A program made the translations under genes and the position numbers. 64,000 nt of DNA, taken from assembly GCF_018449725.1 (NCBI RefSeq), contig NZ_JAAVVC010000003.1, forward strand, positions 434,001-498,000, in the 5' to 3' direction. This DNA comes from Pseudomonas sp. dw_612 (GTDB lineage Bacteria > Pseudomonadota > Gammaproteobacteria > Pseudomonadales > Pseudomonadaceae). This document shows positions 25,731 to 34,179 of this stretch, piece by piece (position 1 is the first letter of the stretch; each line of letters opens with the position of its first letter). The notes below the pieces were generated by a model that was not told the DNA's origin, made no database searches, and worked only from the letters and a program-made list of their open reading frames with translations.

Positions 25731-27092
25731 ATGAATAAGTCCACCTTGGCCCTGGCTGTGGCCGTAGGGGTTTTGGCGCAGCAGGCAGGCGCCGCCGGTT
25801 TCATCGAAGACAGCAAGGCCACTCTGGGTCTGCGTAACTTCTACATCAACAACGATAACCGCGATTCGGCCGCCAAGACCGCTTCCGGCGTTCAGAGCAA
25901 GAACGAAGAATGGGGCCAAGGCTTCGACCTTCGCTTCATCTCCGGTTACACCCAAGGCACCGTCGGCTTCGGTATCGATGCTATCGGCCTGCTGGGTATC
26001 AAGCTGGATTCGGGTGGCGGCACCAACGGCGCTACTGCTACCTCGTACGGCGGCACTGTTTTCCCAAGCAAATCCAACGGCGAAGCGGTTGATAACTTCT
26101 CCAGCCTGGGTCTGACTGCCAAAGCCAAGATCTCCCAGACCGAACTGAAGCTGGGCACTCTGCAGCCAAAGAACCCGGTCATCGTGACCAACGACGGTCG
26201 TCTGTTGCCGCAAACCTGGCAGGGTGGCCAGATCACTTCCGGCGAGATCAAAGATTTGACGCTGGTTGGCGGTCAAATCGAAGCGGTTAAAGGTCGTAAC
26301 TCCAGCAACAACGAGCAACTGTCCATCGGTGGCGCGAACAGCCCTACCATCAGCGGTCGTGACAGCAACAAGTTCATCTACGCCGGTGGTGACTACAAAA
26401 TCACCAAAGACCTGACTGCCCAGTACTACTACGGCAACCTGGAAGATTTCTACAAGCAACACTTCCTGGGTCTGGTTCACAACTGGGCAATCGGCCCGGG
26501 CGTATTGAAGTCTGACCTGCGCTACTTCAATAGCTCCGACGACGGTGCCAACGGCAATACCCCTGCTTACTACAGCTCCGGTAACTACACCGGTACTGCC
26601 AGCGGTCGCGGTAAAGTCGACAACAACCTGTACAGCGGCCTGTTCCTGTACACCGTTGCCGGTCACACCTTCGGTGGCGGTTACCAGGTCAGCAACGGTA
26701 GCAGCGACTTCCCTTGGTTGAACCAGGGCGACGGTTCGTCGAACTACACCATCACCGACATGCAGATCCAGAAGTTCGGTCGTGCCGGCGAGAAAACCTG
26801 GCAAGCACGCTACTCGTATGACTTCGCTAAAGTCGGCCTCCCAGGCCTGACCGCCGGTATGGTTTACCTGCGCGGCGACAACATCGATACCGTTGGTTCC
26901 AACGGCCGCGAGAACGGTTCCGGCCGTTCCGAGTGGGAACGCGACCTGACCATCGGTTACGTGGTGCCAGAAGGCCCGCTGAAAAACGTTGGCTTCATGT
27001 GGAAAAACGCTACTTGGCGCAACGACATCCCGGGTCAACGCGACCAGGATGAAAACCGCCTGATCCTCAGCTACTCGATCCCGCTGTTGTAA
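25731..27092 (+). CDS. OprD family outer-membrane porin
   Basis: A 453-residue porin with a signal peptide ending near residue 22 (AQQAGAAG) and the OprD mature start GFIEDSKATLGLRNFYINND. Repeated amphipathic strands run to the C-terminus, which ends RLILSYSIPLL. These 18-stranded channels pass small carboxylates, basic amino acids or peptides. The exact substrate cannot be read, and I cannot separate OprE/OprQ-like subgroups. AGAGGAG precedes the ATG and a strong terminator follows 29 nt after the stop, so it is monocistronic. Codon usage is that of a highly expressed gene (many AAC, GGT, CTG). Confidence 0.92.
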   Translation: MNKSTLALAVAVGVLAQQAGAAGFIEDSKATLGLRNFYINNDNRDSAAKTASGVQSKNEEWGQGFDLRFISGYTQGTVGFGIDAIGLLGIKLDSGGGTNGATATSYGGTVFPSKSNGEAVDNFSSLGLTAKAKISQTELKLGTLQPKNPVIVTNDGRLLPQTWQGGQITSGEIKDLTLVGGQIEAVKGRNSSNNEQLSIGGANSPTISGRDSNKFIYAGGDYKITKDLTAQYYYGNLEDFYKQHFLGLVHNWAIGPGVLKSDLRYFNSSDDGANGNTPAYYSSGNYTGTASGRGKVDNNLYSGLFLYTVAGHTFGGGYQVSNGSSDFPWLNQGDGSSNYTITDMQIQKFGRAGEKTWQARYSYDFAKVGLPGLTAGMVYLRGDNIDTVGSNGRENGSGRSEWERDLTIGYVVPEGPLKNVGFMWKNATWRNDIPGQRDQDENRLILSYSIPLL

Positions 27093-27120
27093 TAGCGCGC
27101 TCAAGTACACCTGAGTAAAA

Positions 27121-27156
27121 AAAGCCCCGCCCGGCACCTCGCCGGGCGGGGCTTTT
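27121..27156 (+). terminator. Terminator of the OprD porin gene
   Basis: Perfect 15-bp stem AAAGCCCCGCCCGGC / GCCGGGCGGGGCTTT around ACCTC followed by a short T run. Confidence 0.92.
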
Positions 27157-27291
27157 GCGTTTCCGAGGCGGAGTCACCCCCGTAATCCCGCCCCGAAAAT
27201 TGCCTCTTTTGCAGCTACTCAAGGCCTTCTCGAACCTTGTGGGCGATGTTCGTCTTGATGGCGACTCAGGTCCAGTGAACAGATCTTTAAT

Positions 27292-27341
27292 ATTCAATTG
27301 TGATCTAAATAAATCGATATTTATTCTTTTTAATTCAATTG
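27292..27341. promoter_or_regulatory. Repeated ATTCAATTG boxes upstream of lsfA
   Basis: The nonamer ATTCAATTG occurs twice in the same orientation at 27292-27300 and 27333-27341, 41 bp apart (close to four DNA turns). The AT-rich segment between them is centred on ATCGAT. They end 48 nt before lsfA. Spacing and AT-richness suit activator binding, perhaps a CysB/Cbl-type LysR protein given the sulfur context; this is inference. Confidence 0.4.
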
Positions 27342-27389
27342 GAATGCAGGCACAGTTGAGCTCAACAAGCACTCACCAGGAGCAGCACC

Positions 27390-28028
27390 ATGAGCCTCAG
27401 ACTTGGCGATATCGCCCCCGATTTCGAACAGGATTCCAGCGCCGGCACCATCCGTTTCCACGAATGGCTGGGCGATAGCTGGGGCGTGTTGTTTTCCCAT
27501 CCGGCGGACTTCACGCCGGTGTGCACCACCGAATTGGGCTTCACCGCCAAGCTCAAGGATGAATTTTCCAAGCGTGGCGTCAAAGCCATCGCCCTGTCCG
27601 TCGACCCGGTGGATTCGCACCACAAGTGGATCGAAGACATCAACGAAACCCAGAACACCCTCGTCAACTTTCCGATCCTGGCCGATGCCGATCGCAAGGT
27701 CTCGGACCTCTACGACCTGATTCACCCGAACGCCAACGACACCCTGACCGTGCGCTCGCTGTTCGTGATCGACCCGAACAAGAAGGTTCGACTGACCATC
27801 ACCTACCCGGCCAGCACCGGTCGCAATTTCCATGAAATCCTGCGGGTGATCGACTCGCTGCAACTCACCGACAACTACAAAGTGGCCACCCCGGCCAACT
27901 GGCAGGACGGTGATGAAGTGGTGATCGTGCCGTCGCTCAAGGACGAAGACGAAATCAAGAAACGCTTTCCGAAGGGGTATCGCGCGGTGAAACCTTATCT
28001 GCGCCTGACGCCGCAGCCGAACCGTTAA
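27390..28028 (+). CDS. lsfA: 1-Cys peroxiredoxin LsfA
   Basis: A 212-residue peroxiredoxin of the Prx6 (1-Cys) group. The peroxidatic Cys45 lies in HPADFTPVCTTE, and the C-terminal extension has the Prx6 form (NYKVATPANWQDGDEVVIVP). LsfA reduces peroxides and is known in Pseudomonas as a sulfate-starvation-induced protein. An AGGAG-like site is 7 nt upstream. Its own terminator (28184-28209) follows, then the ssu operon, which is also induced by sulfate starvation. The neighbourhood therefore supports the name. Confidence 0.93.
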   Translation: MSLRLGDIAPDFEQDSSAGTIRFHEWLGDSWGVLFSHPADFTPVCTTELGFTAKLKDEFSKRGVKAIALSVDPVDSHHKWIEDINETQNTLVNFPILADADRKVSDLYDLIHPNANDTLTVRSLFVIDPNKKVRLTITYPASTGRNFHEILRVIDSLQLTDNYKVATPANWQDGDEVVIVPSLKDEDEIKKRFPKGYRAVKPYLRLTPQPNR

Positions 28029-28056
28029 ACCATCCAATGCGGCGTGGCTGATGCCG

Positions 28057-28124
28057 CCTTCGCGAGCAAGCCCGCTCCCACAGTAGACCGCGTACCAATG
28101 TGGGAGCGGGCTTGCTCGCGAAGG
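28057..28124. repeat. REP doublet after lsfA
   Basis: CCTTCGCGAGCAAGCCCGCT arm and its complement with about 16 nt between. It lies between the lsfA stop and its T-tailed terminator. Confidence 0.9.
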
Positions 28125-28183
28125 GGCTCTGGCAGGCACCGCAGAATCAGGATTGAAACGCATCCACAAAGCAGGGGATTTTC

Positions 28184-28209
28184 AGGCCGTTACGACGGCC
28201 TATTTTTTT
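28184..28209 (+). terminator. Terminator downstream of lsfA
   Basis: AGGCCGT TACG ACGGCCT followed by ATTTTTTT. It insulates the ssu operon from lsfA. Confidence 0.8.
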
Positions 28210-28264
28210 GCTCGGAATAAGGTATTTCGCATAGATCAACAAAGAATAACCAAATGAATAAATA

Positions 28265-28286
28265 TGATTTATGGATATATAAATCA
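28265..28286. promoter_or_regulatory. Putative operator upstream of ssuE
   Basis: A perfect inverted repeat TGATTTAT-N6-ATAAATCA lies in a very AT-rich block 73 nt before ssuE. The form fits a LysR-type site; in sulfur-limited Pseudomonas and enteric bacteria, Cbl/CysB-like activators control ssu operons. The rest of the 330-nt gap 28029-28358 holds the REPIN, the lsfA terminator and this promoter region. Confidence 0.45.
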
Positions 28287-28358
28287 CCTGTTAAGGTCAC
28301 TCCATCGAAGCGAGATCGCACACTGCGAATCGCCAACACCGCTCAAGGAATTACCTGA

Positions 28359-28952
28359 ATGCTGGTCGTCTCACTCGGTGGCAGCCCCAGTCAACGCTCT
28401 CGTTCCGGGGTGCTGCTGGAGCGTTCGCAACGCTGGTTGCAAGAACAAGGGGTGGAAGTGGTGAGTTATCAGGTACGGGACTTCCCGGCCGAAGACTTGC
28501 TGCACGCACGTTTTGACAGCCCGAAGGTGATCGACCTGTTGCAACAGATTGAAAACGCCGATGGCCTGCTGATCGCCACGCCGGTCTACAAGGCGTCGTT
28601 TTCCGGCGCGTTGAAAACCGTGCTGGACTTGCTGCCTGAGCGCGCTTTGGCCCACAAGGTTGTCTTGCCGATGGCCACTGGGGGCAGCATCGCCCACATG
28701 CTGGCGGTGGATTACGCGCTCAAACCGGTGCTGTCGGCGTTGAAAGCCCAGGAAATGCTCCACGGGATTTTCGCCGTGGACAGCCAGATCGCCTACGGCG
28801 AAGGCAGTGCCCAGGCGCAATTGGCGCCGGAGCTGGAACAACGACTGAATGAATCGCTGGAGCTGTTTTTCAGCGCCATGGCGCGACGGCCCAAGCCGAT
28901 CGACCCGCACCTGTTGAACGAACGTTTGTTGAGTGCTCGCTGGAGCATTTGA
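28359..28952 (+). CDS. ssuE: NADPH-dependent FMN reductase SsuE
   Basis: A 197-residue flavodoxin-like reductase. It supplies reduced FMN to the monooxygenase SsuD. The FMN phosphate site is [18 protein letters not shown] at the N-terminus, with [20 protein letters not shown] near residue 70 and [18 protein letters not shown] near 108, both typical of SsuE. It is the first gene of ssuEADCBF. The ATG directly follows the TGA of a 34-codon AT-rich open frame (28254-28358) that may or may not be translated. Confidence 0.95.
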   Translation: MLVVSLGGSPSQRSRSGVLLERSQRWLQEQGVEVVSYQVRDFPAEDLLHARFDSPKVIDLLQQIENADGLLIATPVYKASFSGALKTVLDLLPERALAHKVVLPMATGGSIAHMLAVDYALKPVLSALKAQEMLHGIFAVDSQIAYGEGSAQAQLAPELEQRLNESLELFFSAMARRPKPIDPHLLNERLLSARWSI

Positions 28953-29041
28953 GCCACATCTGAATTTGAAGTACTCGCCTTACTCAGCCGCTAACGGCCA
29001 AGCAGGTGCAGCCAAAACCCAACAGCAAATAGGAGAGCGCT

Positions 29042-30007
29042 ATGCGCACTGTCATTTTGCGTCGTGGTCTGGTCGCTCTGTTTGTGGCGGCTGTGTCCTT
29101 CGGCGTTATTTCCCAAGCACAAGCCGAGACTTTGCGCATCGGCTATCAAAAGTACGGCACCCTGGTGCTGCTCAAAGCCAAAGGCACGTTGGAAAAACGC
29201 CTCGCCGCCCAAGGCGTGGACGTGCAATGGACTGAATTCCCCGGTGGCCCGCAACTGCTCGAAGGCCTGAACGTAGGCTCGATCGACTTCGGCGTCACCG
29301 GCGAAACACCACCGGTCTTCGCTCAAGCGGCTGGCGCCGACCTGCTTTACGTCGCCTACGAACCACCCGCGCCGCACAGCGAAGCGATCCTGGTGCCGAA
29401 GGACTCGACGATCAAATCCGTCGCGGACCTCAAGGGCAAGAAAGTCGTCCTGAACAAGGGCTCCAACGTGCACTACCTGCTGGTCCGTGCACTGGAAGAC
29501 GCCGGCCTCAAATACACCGACATCCAGACCGTGTTCCTGCCACCCGCCGATGCCCGCGCCGCGTTCGAACGTGGCAGCGTCGATGCCTGGGTGATCTGGG
29601 ACCCGTACCAGGCCGCAGCCGAACAACAACTGCAAGCGCGCACCCTGCGTGATGGCCAAGGCATCGTCGACAACCATCAGTTCTACCTCGCGACCAAGCC
29701 TTACGCGCAGAAAAATCCCGAGGTGATCAAGACCCTCGTCGAAGAAGTGCGTGCAGTCGGTGAGTGGTCCAAGGCCAACCCTGAAGACGTGACCAAGCAG
29801 GTTTCGCCACTGCTTGGCCTGCCGGCGGACATCACCCTGACCTCGGTAAAACGCCAGGGCTACGGTGCGCTGTTCCTCACGCCTGAAGTGGTCGCCGCCC
29901 AACAGAAAATCGCCGACAGCTTCTACCAGCTCAAGCTGATTCCCAAGCCCTTGAGCATCAAAGACGTGATCTGGACGCCACCGGCGGCCGTCGCCAAAGC
30001 GCAGTAA
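29042..30007 (+). CDS. ssuA: Aliphatic sulfonate ABC transporter, binding protein SsuA
   Basis: A 321-residue periplasmic binding protein with a signal peptide ending at QAQAE (about residue 29). The mature start is [19 protein letters not shown], typical of SsuA, and the ligand region includes [20 protein letters not shown] and [16 protein letters not shown]. It binds alkanesulfonates in the periplasm. AGGAG precedes the ATG. ssuD follows after 25 nt. Confidence 0.94.
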   Translation: MRTVILRRGLVALFVAAVSFGVISQAQAETLRIGYQKYGTLVLLKAKGTLEKRLAAQGVDVQWTEFPGGPQLLEGLNVGSIDFGVTGETPPVFAQAAGADLLYVAYEPPAPHSEAILVPKDSTIKSVADLKGKKVVLNKGSNVHYLLVRALEDAGLKYTDIQTVFLPPADARAAFERGSVDAWVIWDPYQAAAEQQLQARTLRDGQGIVDNHQFYLATKPYAQKNPEVIKTLVEEVRAVGEWSKANPEDVTKQVSPLLGLPADITLTSVKRQGYGALFLTPEVVAAQQKIADSFYQLKLIPKPLSIKDVIWTPPAAVAKAQ

Positions 30008-30032
30008 TTCGAATCCCCAAGGAGACCACTCC

Positions 30033-31181
30033 ATGAGCCTCAATATTTTCTGGTTCCTGCCTACCCACGGCGACGGCCATTACCTTGGCACCGCCGAAGG
30101 CGCTCGCGCCGTTGACCACGGATACCTGCAACAGATTGCCCAGGCAGCGGATCGCCTGGGTTTCGGCGGGGTGTTGATCCCCACCGGTCGCTCCTGCGAA
30201 GACTCGTGGCTGGTGGCCGCGTCGCTGATCCCGGTGACTCAGCGTCTGAAATTCCTCGTTGCCCTGCGCCCCGGGATCATTTCCCCGACGGTCGCGGCGC
30301 GGCAGGCGGCGACCCTGGATCGTTTGTCCGGCGGTCGTGCGCTGTTCAATCTGGTGACCGGCGGTGATCCGGATGAATTGGCCGGCGACGGTTTGTTCCT
30401 CAGCCACGAAGAGCGTTATCAGGCTTCGGTGGAATTCACCCGCATCTGGCGCCGCGTGCTGGAAGGCGAAACCGTCGATTACGACGGTCAGCACATCAGC
30501 GTAAAAGGCGCGAAGTTGCTCTATCCGCCGATCCAGCAACCGCGTCCACCGTTGTACTTCGGTGGCTCGTCGGAGGCCGCGCAAGACTTGGCCGCCGAAC
30601 AGGTGGAAATGGTCCTGACCTGGGGCGAACCACCGGCCGCCGTCGCCGAGAAAATTGCACAAGTACGCGCCAAAGCCGCGAAGCTCGGTCGCACCGTGCG
30701 CTTCGGTATTCGCTTGCATGTAATCGTCCGCGAAACCAACGAGGAAGCATGGGCCGCGGCGGATCGACTGATCTCCCACGTGGACGATGAAACCATCGCC
30801 CGGGCCCAGGCTTCGCTGTCGCGTTTCGATTCGGTCGGCCAGCAACGCATGGCCGCGCTGCACGGTGGCAGTCGCGACAATCTGGAAGTCAGCCCCAACC
30901 TGTGGGCCGGTGTCGGCCTGGTGCGCGGCGGTGCCGGTACGGCGCTGGTAGGCGACGGTCCGACCGTGGCCGCGCGCATGAAGGAGTACGCGGACCTGGG
31001 CATCGACACGTTTATCTTCTCCGGTTATCCACACCTGGAAGAGGCGTATCGCGTCGCCGAATTGCTGTTCCCGCACATTGACGTGCAGCGTCCGGAACAG
31101 CCTCAAGGCGCGAACTTCGTCAGCCCGTTCGGCGAGATGGTGGCCAACGACATTCTTCCCAAAGCCGCGTCCCAGAGCTGA
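30033..31181 (+). CDS. ssuD: FMNH2-dependent alkanesulfonate monooxygenase SsuD
   Basis: A 382-residue TIM-barrel flavin-dependent monooxygenase of the bacterial luciferase family. It splits alkanesulfonates to aldehyde and sulfite using FMNH2 from SsuE. The start [16 protein letters not shown] is the SsuD signature; [19 protein letters not shown] and the C-terminal [17 protein letters not shown] also fit. The length equals E. coli SsuD within a residue or two. AAGGAG is 8 nt upstream. The sulfite formed feeds cysteine synthesis. Confidence 0.96.
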   Translation: MSLNIFWFLPTHGDGHYLGTAEGARAVDHGYLQQIAQAADRLGFGGVLIPTGRSCEDSWLVAASLIPVTQRLKFLVALRPGIISPTVAARQAATLDRLSGGRALFNLVTGGDPDELAGDGLFLSHEERYQASVEFTRIWRRVLEGETVDYDGQHISVKGAKLLYPPIQQPRPPLYFGGSSEAAQDLAAEQVEMVLTWGEPPAAVAEKIAQVRAKAAKLGRTVRFGIRLHVIVRETNEEAWAAADRLISHVDDETIARAQASLSRFDSVGQQRMAALHGGSRDNLEVSPNLWAGVGLVRGGAGTALVGDGPTVAARMKEYADLGIDTFIFSGYPHLEEAYRVAELLFPHIDVQRPEQPQGANFVSPFGEMVANDILPKAASQS

Positions 31182-31190
31182 GGCGCCGCC

Positions 31191-31973
31191 ATGAAAAGAA
31201 TTATCCACAACCTCGCGCCTTGGGCGTTGCCAGTCCTGTTGCTGGCGGTGTGGCAGTTATCGGTGTCGGCGGGTTGGTTGTCGACGCGGATTCTGCCGGC
31301 GCCCATCGCGGTGATCGAAGCCGGCGTAAGCCTGGTGCGCAGCGGCGAAATCTGGACTCACCTGGCCATCAGCGGCTGGCGTGCGGCGCTCGGTTTCTCC
31401 ATCGGTGGCGGCATTGGTCTGGTATTGGGTTTCATCACCGGCCTGTCGAAGTGGGGCGAACGCCTGCTCGACAGTTCGGTGCAGATGATCCGCAACGTGC
31501 CGCACCTGGCGCTGATTCCGCTGGTGATCCTGTGGTTCGGCATCGATGAGTCGGCGAAGATTTTTCTGGTGGCACTGGGCACGTTGTTCCCGATCTACCT
31601 GAACACCTATCACGGCATCCGCAATGTCGATCCGGCGTTGGTGGAGATGGCGCGCAGTTATGGCTTGTCCGGTTTCAGCCTGTTCCGTCAGGTGATCCTG
31701 CCGGGGGCGTTGCCTTCGATTCTGGTCGGTGTGCGTTTCGCCCTGGGCTTTATGTGGCTGACCCTGATCGTGGCCGAAACCATTTCCGCCAGTTCCGGCA
31801 TCGGCTACCTGGCGATGAACGCCCGGGAGTTCTTGCAGACCGACGTGGTGGTGCTGGCGATTCTGTTGTACGCGGTGCTCGGCAAACTGGCGGACCTCGC
31901 GGCCCGTGGACTTGAACGTGTGTGGCTGCGCTGGCATCCCGCGTATCAGGTTGCTAAAGGAGGCGCCGCATGA
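31191..31973 (+). CDS. ssuC: Aliphatic sulfonate ABC transporter permease SsuC
   Basis: A 260-residue inner-membrane permease with about six hydrophobic segments and the EAA-type loop [24 protein letters not shown] at about 152-175. It forms the channel for the SsuA-bound sulfonate. It starts 9 nt after ssuD and overlaps ssuB by 4 nt (ATGA). Confidence 0.95.
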   Translation: MKRIIHNLAPWALPVLLLAVWQLSVSAGWLSTRILPAPIAVIEAGVSLVRSGEIWTHLAISGWRAALGFSIGGGIGLVLGFITGLSKWGERLLDSSVQMIRNVPHLALIPLVILWFGIDESAKIFLVALGTLFPIYLNTYHGIRNVDPALVEMARSYGLSGFSLFRQVILPGALPSILVGVRFALGFMWLTLIVAETISASSGIGYLAMNAREFLQTDVVVLAILLYAVLGKLADLAARGLERVWLRWHPAYQVAKGGAA

Positions 31974-32776
31974 CCGCTCAACAACCTCCACGCCTGCTGC
32001 GCGGAATTCCGCTTGCGGTGCGCAAGCTGCAAAAGACCTTTGGTTCGCGGCAAGTGCTGCGCGAGATCGACCTGCACATTCCGGCCGGCCAGTTTGTTGC
32101 CGTGGTCGGTCGCAGCGGCTGTGGCAAAAGTACCTTGCTGCGCTTGCTCGCCGGGCTGGACAAACCCACGGGCGGCGAATTGCTTGCCGGTTCCGCGCCG
32201 CTGAGCGATGCCCGTGAAGACACGCGATTGATGTTCCAGGAAGCGCGTCTGCTGCCGTGGAAAAAGGTCATCGACAACGTCGGCCTCGGGCTCAAGGGCA
32301 ACTGGCGGCCGCAAGCTCTGGAAGCGCTGGAGTCGGTAGGCCTGGCGGATCGCGCCAATGAGTGGCCAGCGGCGCTGTCCGGTGGGCAGAAGCAACGTGT
32401 GGCCCTGGCCCGCGCGTTGATCCACCAACCGCGTTTGCTGCTGCTGGACGAACCCCTGGGCGCGCTGGATGCCCTGACCCGAATTGAAATGCAGCAACTG
32501 ATCGAGCGGCTCTGGCAAAAGCACGGCTTCACCGTGTTGCTGGTGACCCACGACGTCAGCGAAGCGGTGGCGATTGCCGATCGGGTGATCCTGATCGAAG
32601 AGGGCGAAGTCGGCCTCGACCTGCAAGTGGAACTGCCGCGCCCTCGGGTTCGCGGCTCCCATCGGCTGGCGGCGCTGGAAACCGAAGTCCTCAACCGCGT
32701 GCTGTCACTGCCCGGCGAACCGCCGGAACCGGAACCCGTTTCACCACTGCCTACGCAACTGCGTTGGGCGCAATAG
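31970..32776 (+). CDS. ssuB: Aliphatic sulfonate ABC transporter ATP-binding protein SsuB
   Basis: A 268-residue ABC ATPase. Walker A is [10 protein letters not shown] (Lys53), the signature [15 protein letters not shown] is near residue 138, Walker [13 protein letters not shown] near 158, and the H-loop is VTHD. It powers SsuC. A GGAGG site sits within the overlapping ssuC end. The C-terminal extension of about 50 residues is rich in Pro and Glu, as in other SsuB proteins. Confidence 0.95.
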   Translation: MTAQQPPRLLRGIPLAVRKLQKTFGSRQVLREIDLHIPAGQFVAVVGRSGCGKSTLLRLLAGLDKPTGGELLAGSAPLSDAREDTRLMFQEARLLPWKKVIDNVGLGLKGNWRPQALEALESVGLADRANEWPAALSGGQKQRVALARALIHQPRLLLLDEPLGALDALTRIEMQQLIERLWQKHGFTVLLVTHDVSEAVAIADRVILIEEGEVGLDLQVELPRPRVRGSHRLAALETEVLNRVLSLPGEPPEPEPVSPLPTQLRWAQ

Positions 32777-32780
32777 AAGC

Positions 32781-32859
32781 AGCGGCAAGTTGCAAGCTTC
32801 AAGCGGCAAGAGGAAGCAGAACGCTTTTACTTGCGGCTTGTAGCTTGCCACTTGCAACT
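32781..32859. repeat. Imperfect inverted repeat between ssuB and ssuF
   Basis: Left arm AGTTGCAAGCTTCAAGCGGCA and right arm with CTTGCGGC...TAGC...CTTGCAACT are imperfect complements. It lies in the 107-nt ssuB-ssuF gap and could dampen ssuF expression or protect the upstream message. Sequence unlike the REP families. Confidence 0.6.
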
Positions 32860-32883
32860 CATTTCGACTCGAGGAGAAATCGC

Positions 32884-33099
32884 ATGACTATCAAAGCCAT
32901 CAACGTTCGTAACCAGTTCAAAGGCTCGATCAAGGAAATCGTGCTGGGTGACGTGCTGTCGGAAATCGACGTACAAACCGCATCCGGCATCGTCACGTCG
33001 GTGATCACCACCCGTTCGGTGAAAGAGCTGGAACTGGTGGTCGGCAGCGAAGTGATCGCCTTCGTGAAATCCACCGAGGTGTCGATCGCCAAGTTGTAA
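32884..33099 (+). CDS. ssuF: Molybdopterin-binding (TOBE) protein SsuF
   Basis: A 71-residue protein made of one TOBE/Mop domain (MTIKAINVRNQFKGSIKEI, then VTSVITTRSVKELELVVGSE and AFVKSTEVSIAKL). Mop proteins bind molybdate or related oxyanions. In Pseudomonas putida ssuF is the last gene of ssuEADCBF and is needed for sulfonate growth, for reasons not clear. GAGGAGAAA precedes the ATG. A terminator follows 17 nt after the stop. Confidence 0.93.
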   Translation: MTIKAINVRNQFKGSIKEIVLGDVLSEIDVQTASGIVTSVITTRSVKELELVVGSEVIAFVKSTEVSIAKL

Positions 33100-33116
33100 G
33101 GGCGTGCATTGCGAAC

Positions 33117-33150
33117 AACCCCGGAGGGTGTGAGCCCTTCGGGGTTTTTT
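33117..33150 (+). terminator. Terminator of the ssu operon
   Basis: AACCCCGGAGGG TGTGA GCCCTTCGGGGTT followed by TTTT. A GC-rich stem with T tail 17 nt after ssuF. Confidence 0.88.
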
Positions 33151-33192
33151 GTGGGTGTGAGTTAGTGAGTCAGTGAGTCCGGCGGTGCGGCA

Positions 33193-33285
33193 TTCGCGAG
33201 CAAGCCCGCTCCCACAGGGGATTTGTGCCGAACCCCAATTCTGTGTTCGCTGAAGATCAACTGTGGGAGCGGGCTTGCTCGCGAA
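33193..33285. repeat. REPIN downstream of the TetR gene, inverted sister of 34016-34108
   Basis: REP arms TTCGCGAGCAAGCCCGCTCC and complement. The ~45-nt spacer ends in GTTCGCTGAAGATCAAC. The whole element aligns without length change with the reverse complement of the REPIN at 34016-34108, so the two are copies in inverted orientation around the TetR gene. Confidence 0.9.
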
Positions 33286-33310
33286 GAGGCCAGTAAAGCC
33301 AGCAGAGAAA

Positions 33311-33949
33311 TCAGGCTGACAGGCTGCGCTTGGGCAGGTAGGGCGGCAGGTACAGTCCAAGATACGCATCAAACACCCGCATCCCTTCCTCTGCCATGCG
33401 CGGCGTGATCTGCCCGTGCTGCTGCACCGAGCGCGCATAGACGCGGTCACCCAATTCCATCGCCAACGCGAACACATCAACGTCCATCGGCAGCCTCGGC
33501 AGTTCGAAGTGGTGGTCGAACAGCGTGTGCATCAGGTCGCCCAGCTCAAGGTCGTGTTGACGGTCGGCCTGGGTGACTTCGGTCAGGCCGTGTTGCGCGA
33601 GGATCAACTGGCGGGCGGCGGCGTCTTCGTCATAGATATCGAGCATGCGTTGCTCGACCAGCCGCGACAGGTCGCGCCAGTCGCGCAGCGCATCGTGATC
33701 GATCGGTTCTTGCAGGCAGGCGCGGAACGCCGCGTGGACATCGGCCGTCAGCCCTTCGAGCAGCGCCGGGACGCTGGCGAAGAAGTGGTAGACCGAGGAC
33801 GGCGGAATTTCCGCACGCTCGGCGACGCTGTAGATCGACAGGCTGGCCACGCCCTCGGCGGCCAGCAGCGTACGGGCGGCATCGAGGATCGAATCGATTC
33901 GCGCCTGGCTGCGTGCGCGGGGTTTGCGTGGGGTGGCGAGTCGGGTCAT
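33311..33949 (-). CDS. TetR family transcriptional regulator
   Basis: A 212-residue one-component regulator: N-terminal helix-turn-helix (about 15-65: RIDSILDAARTLLAAEGVAS, VAERAEIPPSSVYHFF) and a helical ligand domain. The start at 33949 has AGGAGA 6 nt upstream; a longer open frame runs into the REPIN and is rejected. It is flanked on both sides by REPINs. The target is unknown: nearest neighbours are the ssu operon (convergent) and the polyamine synthetase gene (same strand, upstream). Confidence 0.9.
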   Translation of the reverse strand: MTRLATPRKPRARSQARIDSILDAARTLLAAEGVASLSIYSVAERAEIPPSSVYHFFASVPALLEGLTADVHAAFRACLQEPIDHDALRDWRDLSRLVEQRMLDIYDEDAAARQLILAQHGLTEVTQADRQHDLELGDLMHTLFDHHFELPRLPMDVDVFALAMELGDRVYARSVQQHGQITPRMAEEGMRVFDAYLGLYLPPYLPKRSLSA

Positions 33950-34015
33950 CGAAGTCTCCTGCGGGGGCAGCGGGCATTGTACGAGGCGGGCATCTATGTT
34001 GTCTGCCCGGACGCC

Positions 34016-34108
34016 TTCGCGAGCAAGCCCGCTCCCACCGTTGATCTTCAGCGAACATAAATTTTGTGTCCGCAGAGAATCCCCTGTGGGAGCGGGCTTG
34101 CTCGCGAA
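34016..34108. repeat. REPIN upstream of the TetR gene, inverted sister of 33193-33285
   Basis: TTCGCGAGCAAGCCCGCTCC arm, spacer containing GTTGATCTTCAGCGAAC (complement of the other copy's spacer), and the matching right arm. See 33193-33285. Confidence 0.9.
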
Positions 34109-34125
34109 CCGCCGAAGGCGGCCAT

Positions 34126-34161
34126 AAAAAAACGCCGCCGGCTTCATCAGCCCACGGCGTT
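34126..34161 (-). terminator. Terminator of the minus-strand glutamine synthetase gene
   Basis: On the minus strand AACGCCG...CGGCGTT is followed by a run of T, 19 nt after the stop codon at 34180. Confidence 0.75.
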
Positions 34162-34179
34162 CCTTTTTACCGCAACCGC

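Noticed and set aside
33950..34147. Longer N-terminus for the TetR regulator
   Set aside because: The extra 66 codons translate the REPIN arms (SKPAPTG, GSGLAREG) and the good AGGAGA site precedes the ATG at 33949.
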